A DNA stretch of 64,000 nucleotides from Erythrocercus mccallii (lineage: Eukaryota; Chordata; Aves; Passeriformes; Dicruridae), in the NCBI GenBank assembly GCA_013397435.1, contig VZRG01000346.1, positions 372,001 through 436,000 on the forward strand. Direction: 5' to 3'. The translations under genes and the position numbers were made by a program. The notes under the pieces are model-generated. The model was not told the DNA's origin. It did no database searches and saw nothing but the letters and a program-made list of their open reading frames with translations. Positions 36,011 through 49,600 of the stretch are shown piece by piece. Within the stretch, counting starts at the first letter, position 1. Every line of letters begins with the position of its first letter.

Positions 36011-36545
36011 TCTGTACCCTGTTGTATTCTGAATTCTCCCATCAGGAGTGACTGTTGATGCTACAAGCATCAATCCTGGAGTAATAGACCACCAGATGTT
36101 TGCATTGCATAGTAAATTGCCTTATAGTACTAATATTAGAAAAACTGCAATTAAAGACCACTACAAATATTCCCACTCCAGGCTAACAGAAACTGTTCAG
36201 AAGTTGCTCATTTGATTATAGATCCAGCTGAGCTGTTGATTCAGTAGAGATGATGTGTTTAATGCAGAGGGTGCTTAGAAGAACACTCGAAGCACTGAGC
36301 TCTCACAGCTGACATCTTTGAAGTATGTTTTAATGTGATGACTAGTGGAAGTAGAGTATGACAAGGAAGTGATGAAAACTTAGGAGTATCTAGTGCTATT
36401 ATGACTTTTTAAAAATAATTGGGTTTTTATTTTTTTATACTTTATATTTATGGAGGTATTAAATAATCACCACTTATTAATAGGCTTCACAGAGAGGAGA
36501 ATGGACCTAATCTGGAAGAGACAATCAGTATGAGAATGAAATTTT
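36011..36545. other. Unique non-coding stretch
   Basis: No gene, repeat or RNA is recognised between the possible CR1 scrap and the next CR1 element. Confidence 0.6.
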
Positions 36546-37184
36546 TCATAGAATCGTAGAACATGATGAGCTGCAAGGATTTCACAAGGATCACCAACTC
36601 CAACTCCTGACCCTACACAGAACAATCACCAGAATCACACCAAGTGCCTGAGAGCATTGTCCAAATGTTTCTTGAACTTTGTCAGGCTTGGTGCTCTGAC
36701 CACCACCCTCAGGATGCTTCTCCAGTGCCCAACCACCCCTTTTCCTTATATCCAGCCTAAACCACCCCTGACTCAGCTTCAGACCATTTCCTCAGGTCCT
36801 GTTGTGGGTTATCAGAGTGAGGAGTTAATTGTCTGCCCCTCTGCTTCCCCTTGTGGGAATGTTGTAACTGCAATGAGGTGTCCCCTCAGTCTCCTCTTCT
36901 CCAGGCTGAGCACACCAAGTGACCTCAGCCACTCCTCATATAGCTTCTCCTCCAGACCCTTCTCCATCCTTGTTGCCCTCTTTTGGATGTTCTCTAACAG
37001 CTTAATGTCTCTCTTCTATTGTGGCACCCAAAGCTGCCCCCAGCACTGGAGGTGAGGCTGCCCCAGCTCAGAGCAGAGCAGGACAATCCCCTCCCCTGCC
37101 CTGCTGGCCATGCTGGGCCTGATGCCCCCCAGGACAGGGTTGGCCCTCCTGGCTGCCAGGGCACTGCTGGCTCATACTCAGCAT
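36546..37184 (-). mobile_element. Well-preserved CR1 LINE 3' end
   Basis: On the + strand the element starts with its reversed 3' tail, TCATAGAATCGTAGAACATG. It continues through CACCAAGTGCCTGAGAGCAT, TGTCCAAATGTTTCTTGAAC, TTTGTCAGGCTTGGTGCTCT, GCTTCTCCAGTGCCCAACCA, CCCTCAGTCTCCTCTTCTCC, CTCTTTTGGATGTTCTCTAA, GCAGAGCAGGACAATCCCCT and GGACAGGGTTGGCCCTCCTG. It ends at about 37184 with GGGCACTGCTGGCTCATACT. This is the C-terminal part of ORF2 plus the 3' UTR, 5'-truncated as CR1 copies usually are. It is the least diverged repeat of the window; the subfamily resembles the CR1-J/X group of neoavian birds (from memory). The 132-residue frame at 36657-37055 (+) is antisense to ORF2 and is not a gene. 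Confidence 0.93.
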
Positions 37185-40100
37185 TAGTTTGGAATTAATA
37201 TTCAAACAAGGTATTTGGCTTTCTGGGATCAATAACTGTATTTATGAGGTAGAATATCTACCAGTGATTTCTTCCTTCATGTTTTAATGCTGGTGCTGTG
37301 AAATGGCTCTCAGTTCTTTATTGAGAAGATTATATTTTGGGGAGATTGTAACACACATCAAATGATCACATTGAGAAGAACAAATAAAAAGAAGAAAATA
37401 AATTCATGTGTTTCAGTGGTTTTTCTTCATGGCATTCCTTGGAGGAGGCATTTTGGAGAAAATAAGTGTTTCAACTCTCTTTGTAATCTTTCAATGAATA
37501 AGAAAATGGAAAAGGATTATATTTCTAGCTTTTGTTGTTTTCCAAACTACATGACTCTTGGTTTAGAGAAACCGCATACCAGACTGAGATCTTTTTAACT
37601 GCCAACTTAACCTGTGGGTGATGCCAGAAGAGCAGCATGTTTTAGCCCCTCAACCATTTTAATATGGGATTCTGTCATTTCTGCATTAGGAAAGCCTTGC
37701 GTTTTCATCATTAGAGTTATGCTGCAAATGAACTCAGTATGCAATTGCTGAGAAATAGTCAAACCGCTGAAAAACCAACCATTTCACCATGTTGTTTTGC
37801 TCTAATTCACTGTGAGGACACCTAGAGGAAGAAGAAAGTTAATTTGACAATGCCAGAAGGACCCATCACACAATAATTATGTGCTTTTAGAAGAAAAGAA
37901 TAAAAACTAGAAAATTATTGCTAGTTTTAGCTTGAGGTAGCTTCATTTTACAGTACATAACTTTTATTTCTTTAAAGACTGGCGGAAGGTCAATTCTTTC
38001 ATTTGAATGGTTTTCATGATGGAGATTAAACTCTGTAAAAAGATTTATTATGTAGGATTATAGGATCCCCTTCATGATGAAGAATTTATTGCCAGTGCAG
38101 CTGATAGAAACTGTAAGTGGAAAAAGCTTTCCTTTTTCATTGCAGATTCTGACCAAGGTGTTAGGCTTAATGCTGCTGTCTTTGCTGAAGTAAAGCTTCT
38201 CTCTAGGAGGACATATTGAGACTAAGAGGCTTTATATGTATGAAAACTTAGCAGTTTTCTGCTTTATCTTATCATGTAAGACCACTTTTCATTAACTGTG
38301 AGCAGAAAGTGACCTTAGGTAAGATTTTAGTGTCAAATGTTCCACATGGTGCACTTTGTATGTGTGAACTTCAAAGTGTTCACATCACTGCTTTGAAGCT
38401 CCTTTGTCATTGTCGTTATAATAAAAGCTGTTGTAATGAGTTTATATAAAAAATGTACAAATACAAAGCACAAAAACTGTACTGAGTATTTCTATCTTAG
38501 TTTGGGAAGGTAATTCATTATGAGCTTAACTAGGATCACAGATACACATACTTTACTGAGTAGGACCAAGTAGAAAGCAATTCACTACCATCAAGTTTTA
38601 CCAGCATGAAGGACTCTATTGGTGGCAGGTTTGTCTTATATCATAAACTCTGTTTCATGGACAATACAAAGCTGAGTGCTGCTCACTTGATATAATCAAT
38701 CTGCATAAACACCTCGACTTAAAGTGATTATTGGCATGAAAACAACAGAAGGCTCAAGGAAATTGTTTTCCTATTCTTTTATCTTTTATCTTCTCCTTTT
38801 ATCTTGTATTTCTTCTGACAAAGGAACATCTCAGCATCTCAGCTGAAACCCTACATGTTGTTGCCATCCAGTCCTTGAATCTCCCTGTGAGATAGAGACC
38901 TCTCTGTGGGAACATCTGTGGTCAAAATCTACTTCATCTCCACTTCAAGAGATTATTTCTCATTCTTCAAAGCCGCATTTTCCTCCCTAGCCTCTTCCTC
39001 AGGAGCATAACCAGATATTTCAGCATTTGGCACAGCTCAGGGGCTAAGGAGGGTGGAAATTCTACGTGTTAAGGAAAAGCGTGGGAAGAGCCATAATTTC
39101 CTTGTTGGATCTTTTTATTTTTTCTTGTTATGTTTATGAAATCAAGAAACCTGTAATCTTATTATGGGACAGTAGGAATTTTCAAAGCTGCAGTGTTACC
39201 TAAACATGCATTAGCTAGCACACTGACATAAAAATAAATAAAAGAAGTGTTCAGAACAAGTCTGGTAAGTTAAAGAGCTCATTCTTTTTGGTCAGTACAT
39301 AATTTTAACAATGATGCATTTTATTTATTTTAAACATATTAAACCCATATTTTTGAATTAATGATGTTATTTACACCAGATTCTGAAACGCTTAAGAATG
39401 TGGCATAGTTTTAGATGACCAGGCCAACTTGTGTTTCTTCATTCCTTACCACCCATCCTGGAGCTTCAAGCTGGCTGAATTTGTGCTTATCACCACATCC
39501 CTGAAAGACATCTGGCCTCGATTGCCTTGCATTCATCATGGGAGCTTTTCACACTGTACAGTACTGTTAAACAGAATTATTAAATCCTTGATTTTTAAAC
39601 TTTTCTAATCTGCACTTCCTTTCCCGTAATTATCTCTGTGAAGCATATCAGATCATATTGGTAAAAGAGACCTAAATCTGTGCTTTTGGTATTATTTGAA
39701 GACTCTCTTTTCCACATGGATATAGTGTGGCTGGTTGAATGTGTTAAATGAATGAATATTCCACCAATAAACACCTTTGTTCAGCCACCACCTCCTTAAG
39801 CAGAAAGAGAGGCTATAATTTTGCCTCTCAGGACAGAGACAAGCACCTTTAAAACAGAACAAATATAAAGCCCACATTTTAAGCTAACTATACTGTTGAC
39901 TGAGGAGTTTTGTCTTCCGATGGATGCAAATCAGTCACAGATTAAAGTAATTTTTCTGTGGCCTAAAGGGGACTTTCTGGATTCAGTCATTAAATTTTTG
40001 CGTAAGCATTTTCATATGTGGAAAAAACCTTTTTTGCTCAAAAAATGTAAATTTTTAACACAGTCCTTGAGAAACACATCTCATTATGTCTGGGATTTTT

Positions 40101-42855
40101 ATATTGGCTGCAGACAAGTGATGTGATGATATGAACTTTAAAAATGGAGAGATCAGCAGAAATTAGTTCACTGTATAACACCTAGAAAAAGTCTCACAGT
40201 AAGCTTTTGGAAGCCTCAGATCAACAACATTTTTGTTTGCATCCTAGCCCTGCCATTGAAAGTGTACAGGGAAACAATTCTGCTCTGTCAGCGATGAACC
40301 AAGCAATCCACCTTCCAAGGTGCAAAGCGTTATAGTTTATGAAACTTTGTCAGATGTTGCTTACATTTCAACATTTTAGAAGCTACCACCTCAACCGGGA
40401 ATAAATTAGTAGGAAATTGCTGTTTACCAAGTGTTAAAGATGTTTCAGTTAATAACTGTGTTAATACACAGTGGTTGTGGCAGAAATAACTAGGTTATCT
40501 TTTGTCTATCATTTTCTATGCTGCCTTCAGCAGAAGAGAAATAACTTAGAAATACCTCCAAACTAAACACACCACCTTATAAACACTATTTTAAAAACAT
40601 TAACTTGTTTCAAAAATATGAACACATACTGATCTGTTAGAAGGAAAGAGAAAAACCCACTTGAATTCTATTTGATTTAGGAAAAACAAATTTTGAACAG
40701 CTTTCTTTAACTAAATGCTAATTAATAACATCTGTTAAAAATGTAGTATTTCCTTAAAATATCCCATTCACCTAATTTTGAGAACTAATTAAAAGATTTT
40801 GCAGATACCTACCCATGCTTGGTTTTTTTCTAACATATTGACGAAGTTCATCAAGAGAAAACCTACCTTGCAGATAGGTGATGTATCCTTGCAGTTGAGT
40901 ACCCTTTAATGTGCTTTTATTCTTCTGAGAACATTTTTTCTGGGACTTAGGAGTATGTAAAAATAGTACTGTTTTAGAAACATCACACAGGAGAAAAAGC
41001 AGTGCCCCAGATAGACACCTTTTCATGCACAGACACTGCTGCATGAAGTCCTATTGATCTAATAAAACTTATTTTCTCCTTAAATTCTCTCAAGCCACTT
41101 TGCAGATTTGTCACAGGCCAGTAAAAGCACCTGGTCAACTGCATTTTTTCCTTCTGCTACATTCTCTGTGCCTTCGTGAACTTGTCCATGTTTCTCATTT
41201 TGACTGATACTGTCTTTCTGGCATGTGTTTTCTCTCCTCTTTCCCACTGATTGTGGACTTTGGTATTAGTGAAGGAGTGTTTCTCCTTTTTTTCTTGCAA
41301 ATTGCTGATAGGGGAATATCAAATGCTCTGCTACAATTTGGATGCTAGTTTGCATGTGAAATAACTCCAGAAGTAAGAGAGATACAGAATGCGTATTTGT
41401 AAGAACTGAATCAACCCAAAATGTCTACAGCAGTCATATAGCTTATATACTGCACAGATAAAAATGCCTACATTTCAAGAGAAATTAGGAAATTTTTGTA
41501 CTTGAAAGAGCTATAAAGTATAACCATTTCTTTAACATATCAGAATTTTTCTTCCTAATTGGATTAGGATCAACTTAATTAAAAGATGCCTGAATCATTT
41601 AAGTTTTCTGCGATACAAAGTGAGTTAAAACAAAAGCACCAATGATAATATTCATGGTTTGTATTAAGAGTTCACATCTGTGGTTAAATTGAAACAGATG
41701 CTTTTCAATACAAGCCATTGTTTTTTACTTGAATGTGACAATATGTCTTGATGTTTTCTCCTTAATTATAAAATCATGTAATGAAGTCCCTTTAGTATAT
41801 GTGTGGCAAATTGCCAAAGCCTCTGTTTTTCCAACAGTCTTTGGTAAAATTTCTCATGGTACCTTAGTTAGGATTGCTCATCACAATCAGATGGTTACCC
41901 TTTTGGATTACAGAAGGTCCATTTCTGTATTCTGGAGAGCTCTCAGCAGGACTGGAAACATAAGAATGCATCTCTTAGGTTTCCCTAAGGTTGGCCAAGA
42001 CCAGGCTTTCCTAACGTAAAGGCTCATGGTGGAACTTCTCAAGAAAATCTCCTGTTAAATATGTCTCTATTATTTCCAGTGATCAATATTAAAGTATTTG
42101 GTGTTGTGCTAGATTAGTTGAAATCAAGTGATAAGGATAACATTTCATGAGCCTTCTGAACCTGGTGACTGAGCAGGTGTTTTTCACTGAATACAGAAGT
42201 CTGAAATTGCAAAAGATTTCATCACCCAACAGAAGATGTGAGTGACTAGGAAAAATATCCATGTCTGCTTATTAATTATAAGTCAGTTTGTGGTGTTTGG
42301 TAGCAGTGATGAGGATATGAAAACTAGAAATGGAAAATAGTGAGTAACTTTAAGTTTCCTGACAACAGATATAACAATAATAATGGTAAAAAAACTATTG
42401 CTAAAAATGATACTTCATATCTTCAGTATAAATGTGAAGTACATGTGACTATGGATGGAGTGAAGAAATAAATAGATCTGAAATCCTGTCCAAAGATCTA
42501 AATCCATTTCAGCTTTCAGAGATTTGTCTTTGAAATAGAAAACAAACATTTATTGTAGAAGCATGAGTTAATTAAACTTTGAGGAAAATGAACACAATTT
42601 TCATAATTCTGGAGTTCAGCTAGGAGCTTCAGGTAGGATATGAGCAGAGAAGCCCTCCAAATTACACAGAATTGTACTGTGAGGCTGGGTTGATTAGCAT
42701 GAAATCAGCTAGAAAGCCAAGGATACAGACAGGTCATACGCTATTCCTGGCCTTGGGCAGATAAGGAATTTCTACAGAAGCATAATGATGTTGTCTATTT
42801 TGGTTTTTCTCTTCTGAAACTCTAAGGGCTTTTGACTGCTGATGAGAACTGGTCT
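37185..42855. other. Long unique non-coding stretch
   Basis: No gene is recognised in 5.7 kb. A pyrimidine-rich stretch with repeated CTTTTATCTT lies at about 38767-38816. Frames at 37362-37598 (+), 39692-39877 (-), 39896-40126 (+), 40772-41044 (-) and 41729-42019 (+, 96 residues) lack any recognised domain. Confidence 0.5.
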
Positions 42856-43094
42856 GATGTTTTCATGAGCCATCTATGATAACCCCAATACCCTTCTTTT
42901 TCATTGTAATAATTATTATTTTTTAGATATGCTTCACTTTATGTTTTCTGCACTAAATTTTACCTGCCATTTGTTGCTTGCTCAGTCAGATATTTTCCCA
43001 ATTAGCGAAAGCCTTTGTCCTTAATTATCCTGAATAATTTAGAAAACTTGATGAACTTTTCTCTGATAAATTGGCTGCTTATCTGCTTTTGGAT
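42856..43094 (-). mobile_element. Ancient CR1/L3-type LINE fragment
   Basis: On the + strand, ATCTATGATAACCCCAATA, TATGCTTCACTTTATG, TACCTGCCATTTGTTGCTTG, CTCAGTCAGATATTTTCCCA, TTAATTATCCTGAATAATTT and CTGCTTTTGGATCA follow the reverse complement of an old CR1 coding region. The block order is 'actatccacaatgactccaagatc ... tgcattactttgcat ... catctgccatttgttgcccagtcac ... acttaactatcctga.taattt ... ccagatca'. It covers the part of the element just 5' of the one preserved at 9990-10735, so the two are separate insertions or unrelated survivors of the same lineage. Confidence 0.75.
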
Positions 43095-46000
43095 CACCTT
43101 AATGTTAGGGTTTTTGTTTTTCATGGGTTTTGCAGCCTATTTTCCTTTCTCTGAATCCTGCATGAAAGAGTAAGGTTTGCTGTGATCAAGAAGCTGCGAG
43201 GAGGTTAATACTCTAAGTGAGCTCTTGAGTATTTGGGGAATATCATCTGTGCTGTAGATTTACAATTCTTCACTCTGATTTCCTTCAGATTATCCACTAT
43301 ATTTTGTTATTATAGGTTCTTATGAAAGTTTGCTAGGAGAAATTCTTTGTATTTTTTTGTTTTATTTGGAATAGCTACTTTTACTGTTTTCAGTATCACC
43401 ATTCAAACTTGAGTGCATGTTTCTATAAAGGTCTCTATTATTCTACTCCCAGAGAGATAGTTTTTAAAAAAATTTCACCTGATTTTTATTCACAAATATG
43501 CTAATGACATCTCAGCATCAGATTTGTCAAAGGACCACATGAAAAAACCTAGATTCCTGCCACACAAGTTATTGCTCAAGTGATTCTTACACCAAATTAA
43601 TGCAGAGTTTCTGCATGAGTGAGAATTAGGAACAGCTGAAAGTGGCCCCACAGTATTTTTTTTTCCAGTGAAGTGATTCCACTTGAGATGAGAATAAGGA
43701 CCTAAAAAGCAGAGTGGCTGGGCAGAAGCTATGCAATAGGAGCTTAGGCCTATTGGCAGAGCTGTTGAACAGGAGAGAGAAACTTGGAGCAGGTGCAGCA
43801 GGTGGGTGGGAGAGAGGGTCAACGTGCCAATGTCAGTCCTGGCGGCAAACTGAGCTGAGAGCAGTGGTGTTTTATGAGAGCCTTTGAAAGCGTTCTTGTC
43901 ATGAAGTGAGAGCAGCATGGGTGCTTCTTACTCTTATTTACAGTGAAATTGTTTGCCCATACCAGCCTGATCACAGCAATCTTTAACACTTTGCAGTGGC
44001 TTGTACACCACACAGAGCCATTTCGCAAAGGAAGAAATGTGGCTTTTCCTGACCAGCAGCCATGCAAACCCACTACATCCTGGAGGTCAGACAGGGCCCT
44101 TCCTCCCTCAAGCACTATCACCACTGGTGAGGCTGAGCTTTGGTGGAACATCAGAGTAAGCCCTGTGCTTCCTGCACACTTGCAGTGAGAGCCCCAGTGC
44201 CTGCTTGGGCTACAGACATCACTGCTCTGACTCAAAGCTATGTTGCCTGTGGACTAACCAGGCAGATGCATTCCAGGGAATGAATTTGAATTTGCTTCCA
44301 GACTGGAGTCAGGCTGTAGGACCCACCCAGTCAATCTCTGCCATATCCCCAGAGCCCAGAGTGAATGAGGACCTGGCATGGACCTCTATGTTGATGACAG
44401 CTGGGAAGACAAGGCTTCACAGTCCCAGAGGGCCTTTCTGTCCCCATAGCAAGCAGAATTATCTCATCTGCTGCAATACATCCCTGGGATGCAGTAAAGC
44501 TTAGTTCTAATTTCATCTGCTGCTGATTTGACTGGCACATCCAGAGCAGACTCTCCATCGTAGCTGTCTTCCCACTCAACACAAACCTGTTCTAGGCCTT
44601 CTTTTAAAGATTGTTTAGAAAATTGACAAATCAATATTTGTAAAGCATTCTAAAGAAGAGAAGTGGACCTTCCACCTGACAAACTTCTGCTGTTCCTGAC
44701 TTGTTTCCATACCGCATGTTTTTCACTACTCTGATATTCCTCTGCAATGTCCCCCTGTGTAACAGAGGTAGATTTTTGGGTTTCTGTTCTTGAGTTTGCC
44801 ATTGATATCTTGTGATCATGGATATAACTGCTCTGCACTTTGTCAATGTGTATAAAAAAACATCTAGCCAGCTAACAGGAAATGTGAAATGGAGGGACCT
44901 GATGAAAACTTCAGCTTGTTTTTATGGGCTCATGTGAAAGGCAGATAAAACCATGCCAAGTAAACAAAGTTTTACTGCTGTTTTTGTTTAGTTTGATATT
45001 TACTGTTTAGCATGATGGAAAAATATCACGATATGATAGAGGACAGTGCTAGCAAAGAAAACCTCCCTTAGTTCTTTTGTTCTCACATACCAGAAAATTA
45101 GCATACAGCATACTTGATGTGTCTGGCAGAAGAAAAAAGAAAAATAGAGGGAAAATGTGCATTCTGCAATTCTGTTTTCACCATGCACTGGCCAATAAAT
45201 TATGTCTAGACTTTGTCCCTCAACCACTATGCAGAAGGTCTGGACTGAACCACCTATAATAAATTAATTGTGGCTAGAAAAAAAATCACAGTGGGAAAAG
45301 AAGCAGGGTCTTCAGCTTCCCATATAACTTCTCTGCCAATAAACAGCTTTACTATGATAGCTCAGCCAACAGGCACTCTTTTGAAAACTTGTACTGAAGC
45401 CCAGACTTTCTTACAATATCACAGTTCACTGACTTGCCAAATAGTTTCTGGGTAGATAGCACATCTGTATCTGGATCCATCCCAGCATTTTCTTATACAG
45501 CTAGACTCCATCTGAAGTATTTTACATAAAACCCTCTGTAACCTCTTCTTGTTTCAAGCTTTGAAATCAGAAGAATGATGAAATATTTAATTATCTGTAC
45601 GTCCTGCCAAGGCTCTTTCATTACTTACCTATAGCTGTCTGTGTGCAAGAGGAGCAAAAAAAAGAAGACATTTTCTGAAAACAGGACTCTATCTGGGAGG
45701 TCTGTTTTTGGAAAAATGGTCAGCTCCAGCTCTCTGTTGAGGTGTTGCAATCCTGTGTCTTCTGCACAGGAGGAGAGTCAAAAGATGTGACACACCTCAG
45801 CTGAGCTGCAAATGGGCTGGGCAGGAGCCAGCTCCCATGTGGCCCATGCATGGCATAGAAACTGATAGATAAAAGGGCCCACAGTTTTTAGTATTTGGCA
45901 ATTTGCACCTGCCAAATATATGCCCACATACTTGTGGCCACAAAATGAGTTATACATGTGAACCTCAACATATACCACTTCTATTCTGTGATTTATATTC

Positions 46001-46640
46001 CCAGTGAGGTAGTCAGAGAGGCAAATATCCTTAGGTTTCAGCAGTGAAGTGCAGACACACATTTTCTGACTAGAACTTGCTCTTTTACAAGTGCATCCCA
46101 TTGCACAGTTTTACTTCAGTAAGATGAGAGAGTCTGGGTCAGAAGCAGGACAAAATAAAATATACAGCAGCTACTTTATAACCCAATCAGGGTTTATGTG
46201 ACTCTTTGCTTTTACGATGTAAATGCATTCACTCTTATCTTAAATACATCGCTCCTGTACCTGTGAGTCCAACCTGCTGCTGTGGCATGTGGGATGCTGG
46301 AGCAGGTTGCCATCCTGCAACAGGACTTTATGACACAGAACCTGTTTAAGGAAAGCTTCACCATTAGCTGTTTAGTAGTAGACACAAAGGTAGTAGCCAA
46401 AGGAAATGAAAATAAAACTGGATTTTCCACCTGTCTAACTTACCTTGAGCCCTTCAGTCGCACTATGCTTGTTAGGCTAGCAGGCTGAAACTGAGATGTG
46501 TGAAAGATTTTCTGCTCCTCCGTTGTTTCTCCCAAGCAACAGCTCGCTCTCTGGAAGCACTCTTATGAAACATTGCTAGCGTCCTTTGTTCTTCTGTCCT
46601 TGGATGGCTGCAGGTCCTTGATTGCTCTCAGACAGAGCCA
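43095..46640. other. Unique non-coding stretch
   Basis: No gene is recognised. The part at 43800-44500 is relatively GC-rich and carries several long frames on both strands (43490-43918 -, 43819-44235 -, 43943-44188 +, 44205-44504 +), which overlap and show no family match. A short YVDD-containing frame at 44378 was looked at and rejected. Frames at 45778-46101 (-) and 46212-46430 (-) are unassigned. Confidence 0.5.
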
Positions 46641-49600
46641 GAGATGGAACCATCATCAAAGCTATCAGTTCTGGCTAAATCTCTTAAAGATTTGTAAGTA
46701 TTAGGGTTTTTTCCAGGCTGATGCTTGGTGAGTTAGGCCAGTGTAGTCATACAAAAAACATCTCTGTAAACAGGCTAGCACACAACATTAGTAGATTATT
46801 GCATGACAATGCCAAGTCTATTATAAATACCCTTTGAAAATAGCATTAGAGCAGTGTATAAGATATTAAGCTTGCCTATTTGGAATAACAAAGTTGAGGT
46901 ATGGTGATTGAACATAAAACCTTTAGTGTGCTATTTGATGCATCGTGTCTTCAATGGGACTTTAATTATAATTAGCATACTATTTCTCATAGAATACCTT
47001 CCTGCTTTCCCTGTCACCATGATTATACTGATGTGCAGAATTTTGTAGTGCTTTTCATCATTGAATGTTATTTTTTTCCTCTGAATATATAAATAATTTT
47101 TTTCTTATTTAGAGACATGAACATTCACACACCCATTTTTATAGCTGTATCTTAAAGCTCTTCTTCAGACTAAATTATATACATCTCTCTCTAAACAATA
47201 TGTAAAATAAGACTTTTGATTTTTATTTAAGACTTAATCCTGTTGAAGTTCATAGCACTTATGTAGTTGAGGTTAACAATTTAGAATTACAGTCTCAGGA
47301 ACCAAACTATCTCAGAAGATCAAGGAGATTGCACTGTTAATTTTCCAGATCCCTTGAAATCCATGCATATACATTACATATTTTTAATAGTGATTTTGGG
47401 TTTATGATATGAGTTATCAGTACTTTAATATTTTAACATAAGTAGAAATTGAAGTGACTTAAACACCTGTGGGAATAAAAATCATGGATGGGATAGGCTC
47501 CTGTACTATAGAAAGGTATAGCTCAACAGCAGCCAGGCTAATGCTGCAATATATGAATATATCTACAGAGATACCACACATTCATTTCAGTAGGGCTTCT
47601 TGATGAGCAGTGTTCTCACCAGGGGATGACAGTGTTTGGTGTACCATGGGTGAACTGAAGGCCTAAGAGAAAACCTTTAAGCTGCCAGTCTTTGTGTGGG
47701 ATGGCTGGAAGACAAATAACAGTGAGAACTGGTGTGACCAGAGATGCCCTGAGCAACTCTACAAGTGCACAGTAAGGAAAGGCTTGGTGGGAGTCTCTGT
47801 AATGTCCTATAAACCCAGGTCACTCCATCATTTCCATTTATTTTGTGCTTTCAAACATACAGTTCATAGGTTGGCTATAGGCTCACCTCTTTGGGTGGTG
47901 AACAGGATACTTTGGGAGGAATAAGAATGGGAAACATAGGGAAAGCTGATCAGGAAACAACAGAAAAAAAAAAGACTCCTAGGTGAAGAAAACCTGAAAG
48001 GAAATATGTGGACACTGCTGGGTACTGAGTGGAATGTTAGATGATCAGAGAAGTACTTTTCAGATGTCTGGCAAATGCTTGGACAAACTTGCACCTGGCT
48101 TCTGTGGTACTTTGGATGTATTGTAGCCTCCTTCATATAAATGTATGAGGCACAGGATGATGTGGAATCTGAGAAGTCCTGGGAAATTCCTGAAGTATTC
48201 TCACACTTAATGTGAGTGTCTTGTAAATGAGGAAGAGCCATTTACATTGAAATGTTCTCATTCAATATTCCAACATTTTCATACCTACTTTAACTGTTTG
48301 TTTTCATTCCCCTTCCCCCTTCTCCAAAGCTGTGTTATTTCATTTTTTTTCATCCAAATCTGGGACATAAGTGTTTGTGAAATACTGGCATCTTCATTTA
48401 AACTTCCCGGGTTTGCTTTTCTATCAAAATCTCTTGAAGAGGACAATAAAGAAAATCATTTGGGACGATCTGTGTACCAGTGTGTCAACAGGTACAATAA
48501 GAAACCCGAATGGAGCTGTGCACATAGAAAAACATATGAAATAAATCAGTGCAAGTTAAGAGGACTTGCCCACCCATCTTTTATTTGCTGGAATGAATCG
48601 TGTGTAAGTTTCCACTAGATCATCCTTTGATTGTCAGGATTGATTACATATTTTCTACTTTCAACTCTGAGGAGATGCTTTTAATAAATTTTTAATATTT
48701 TGTCAGAGCACTATGTATGCTGGCTCCCATTAGCAATGAAATCTGTCCAGTGAGATTTGGTTTTGACTGAAAGCATGCATTTTGCCTTTCTTCAGTTACC
48801 CTTTTCTTATGTACCAAGTAGATGAGTGATTAGTGGTAGAAGGACACTAGAAACAAAACAATACCCCAAATTATACCTCCAGCCAGGTCACCAAATTTGA
48901 ATGGATGTTATAATATATGTTTAAGTCCCACGTGAATGCTTTGACTGTTATTACTCATTCAATTGCATCTGAACTATTATTTTAAACAGCTTTTCATAAA
49001 CCTAGTCAGGGGGCTTTACAAATGCCTGTATAAAAAGCCATTCAGGTTATGACAAAGCATGTGGGTCACTAGGTGAAGTATTTGCATTGCACACACAAGT
49101 AAGCTTATCCCTTCTTGGGTGTCTTCAGGTACCTGCAAATGAAGAGGGCACTTGAGGATAAATATACCTGTTTTGGCCTTCCAAAAGCCATAGCTGCCCC
49201 ACTCCTGCCAGGTTCTTCCTGTCTTGCCTTTGCATTCTCAGGATCTCCCTTTGGCCCAGTTGTTCATTATTCCTTACTTCCCATTATTCCTTACTTCCAT
49301 TATTCCTTACTGGTCCTGAAACACCATACCCAGGCTTTTTGGCAAATGCCATCCATCCTCCCTATCTATTACAAATTCTTTGATTTGCTTAACTTTAAAG
49401 CCTCCCACTACCTTCACCTGTGTCTGAAGGACAGATATTTTCTACCAGAAGCAATTTTTCTTGTGGTAATTTTGGGACCTGCTATTTTAGTGGGAAAATC
49501 TTTGCTTTGCTATCATATGGCCACTCTACAACCTCGAGCTCGTTGGCATACTAATAGCTACTCACTATGGAGGCAACTACTTAACTTCTGGATGATGATC

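Noticed and set aside
36657..37055. 132-residue + strand open frame
   Set aside because: It lies entirely antisense to the CR1 ORF2 remnant at 36546-37184.
41729..42019. 96-residue + strand frame
   Set aside because: No recognisable motif, no splice context, and length within chance.
44378..44480. Short frame with LYVDDSW, like a retroviral reverse transcriptase or RNase H motif, followed by QAEL
   Set aside because: Only isolated short strings match. No other pol, gag, env or LTR features could be found around it.
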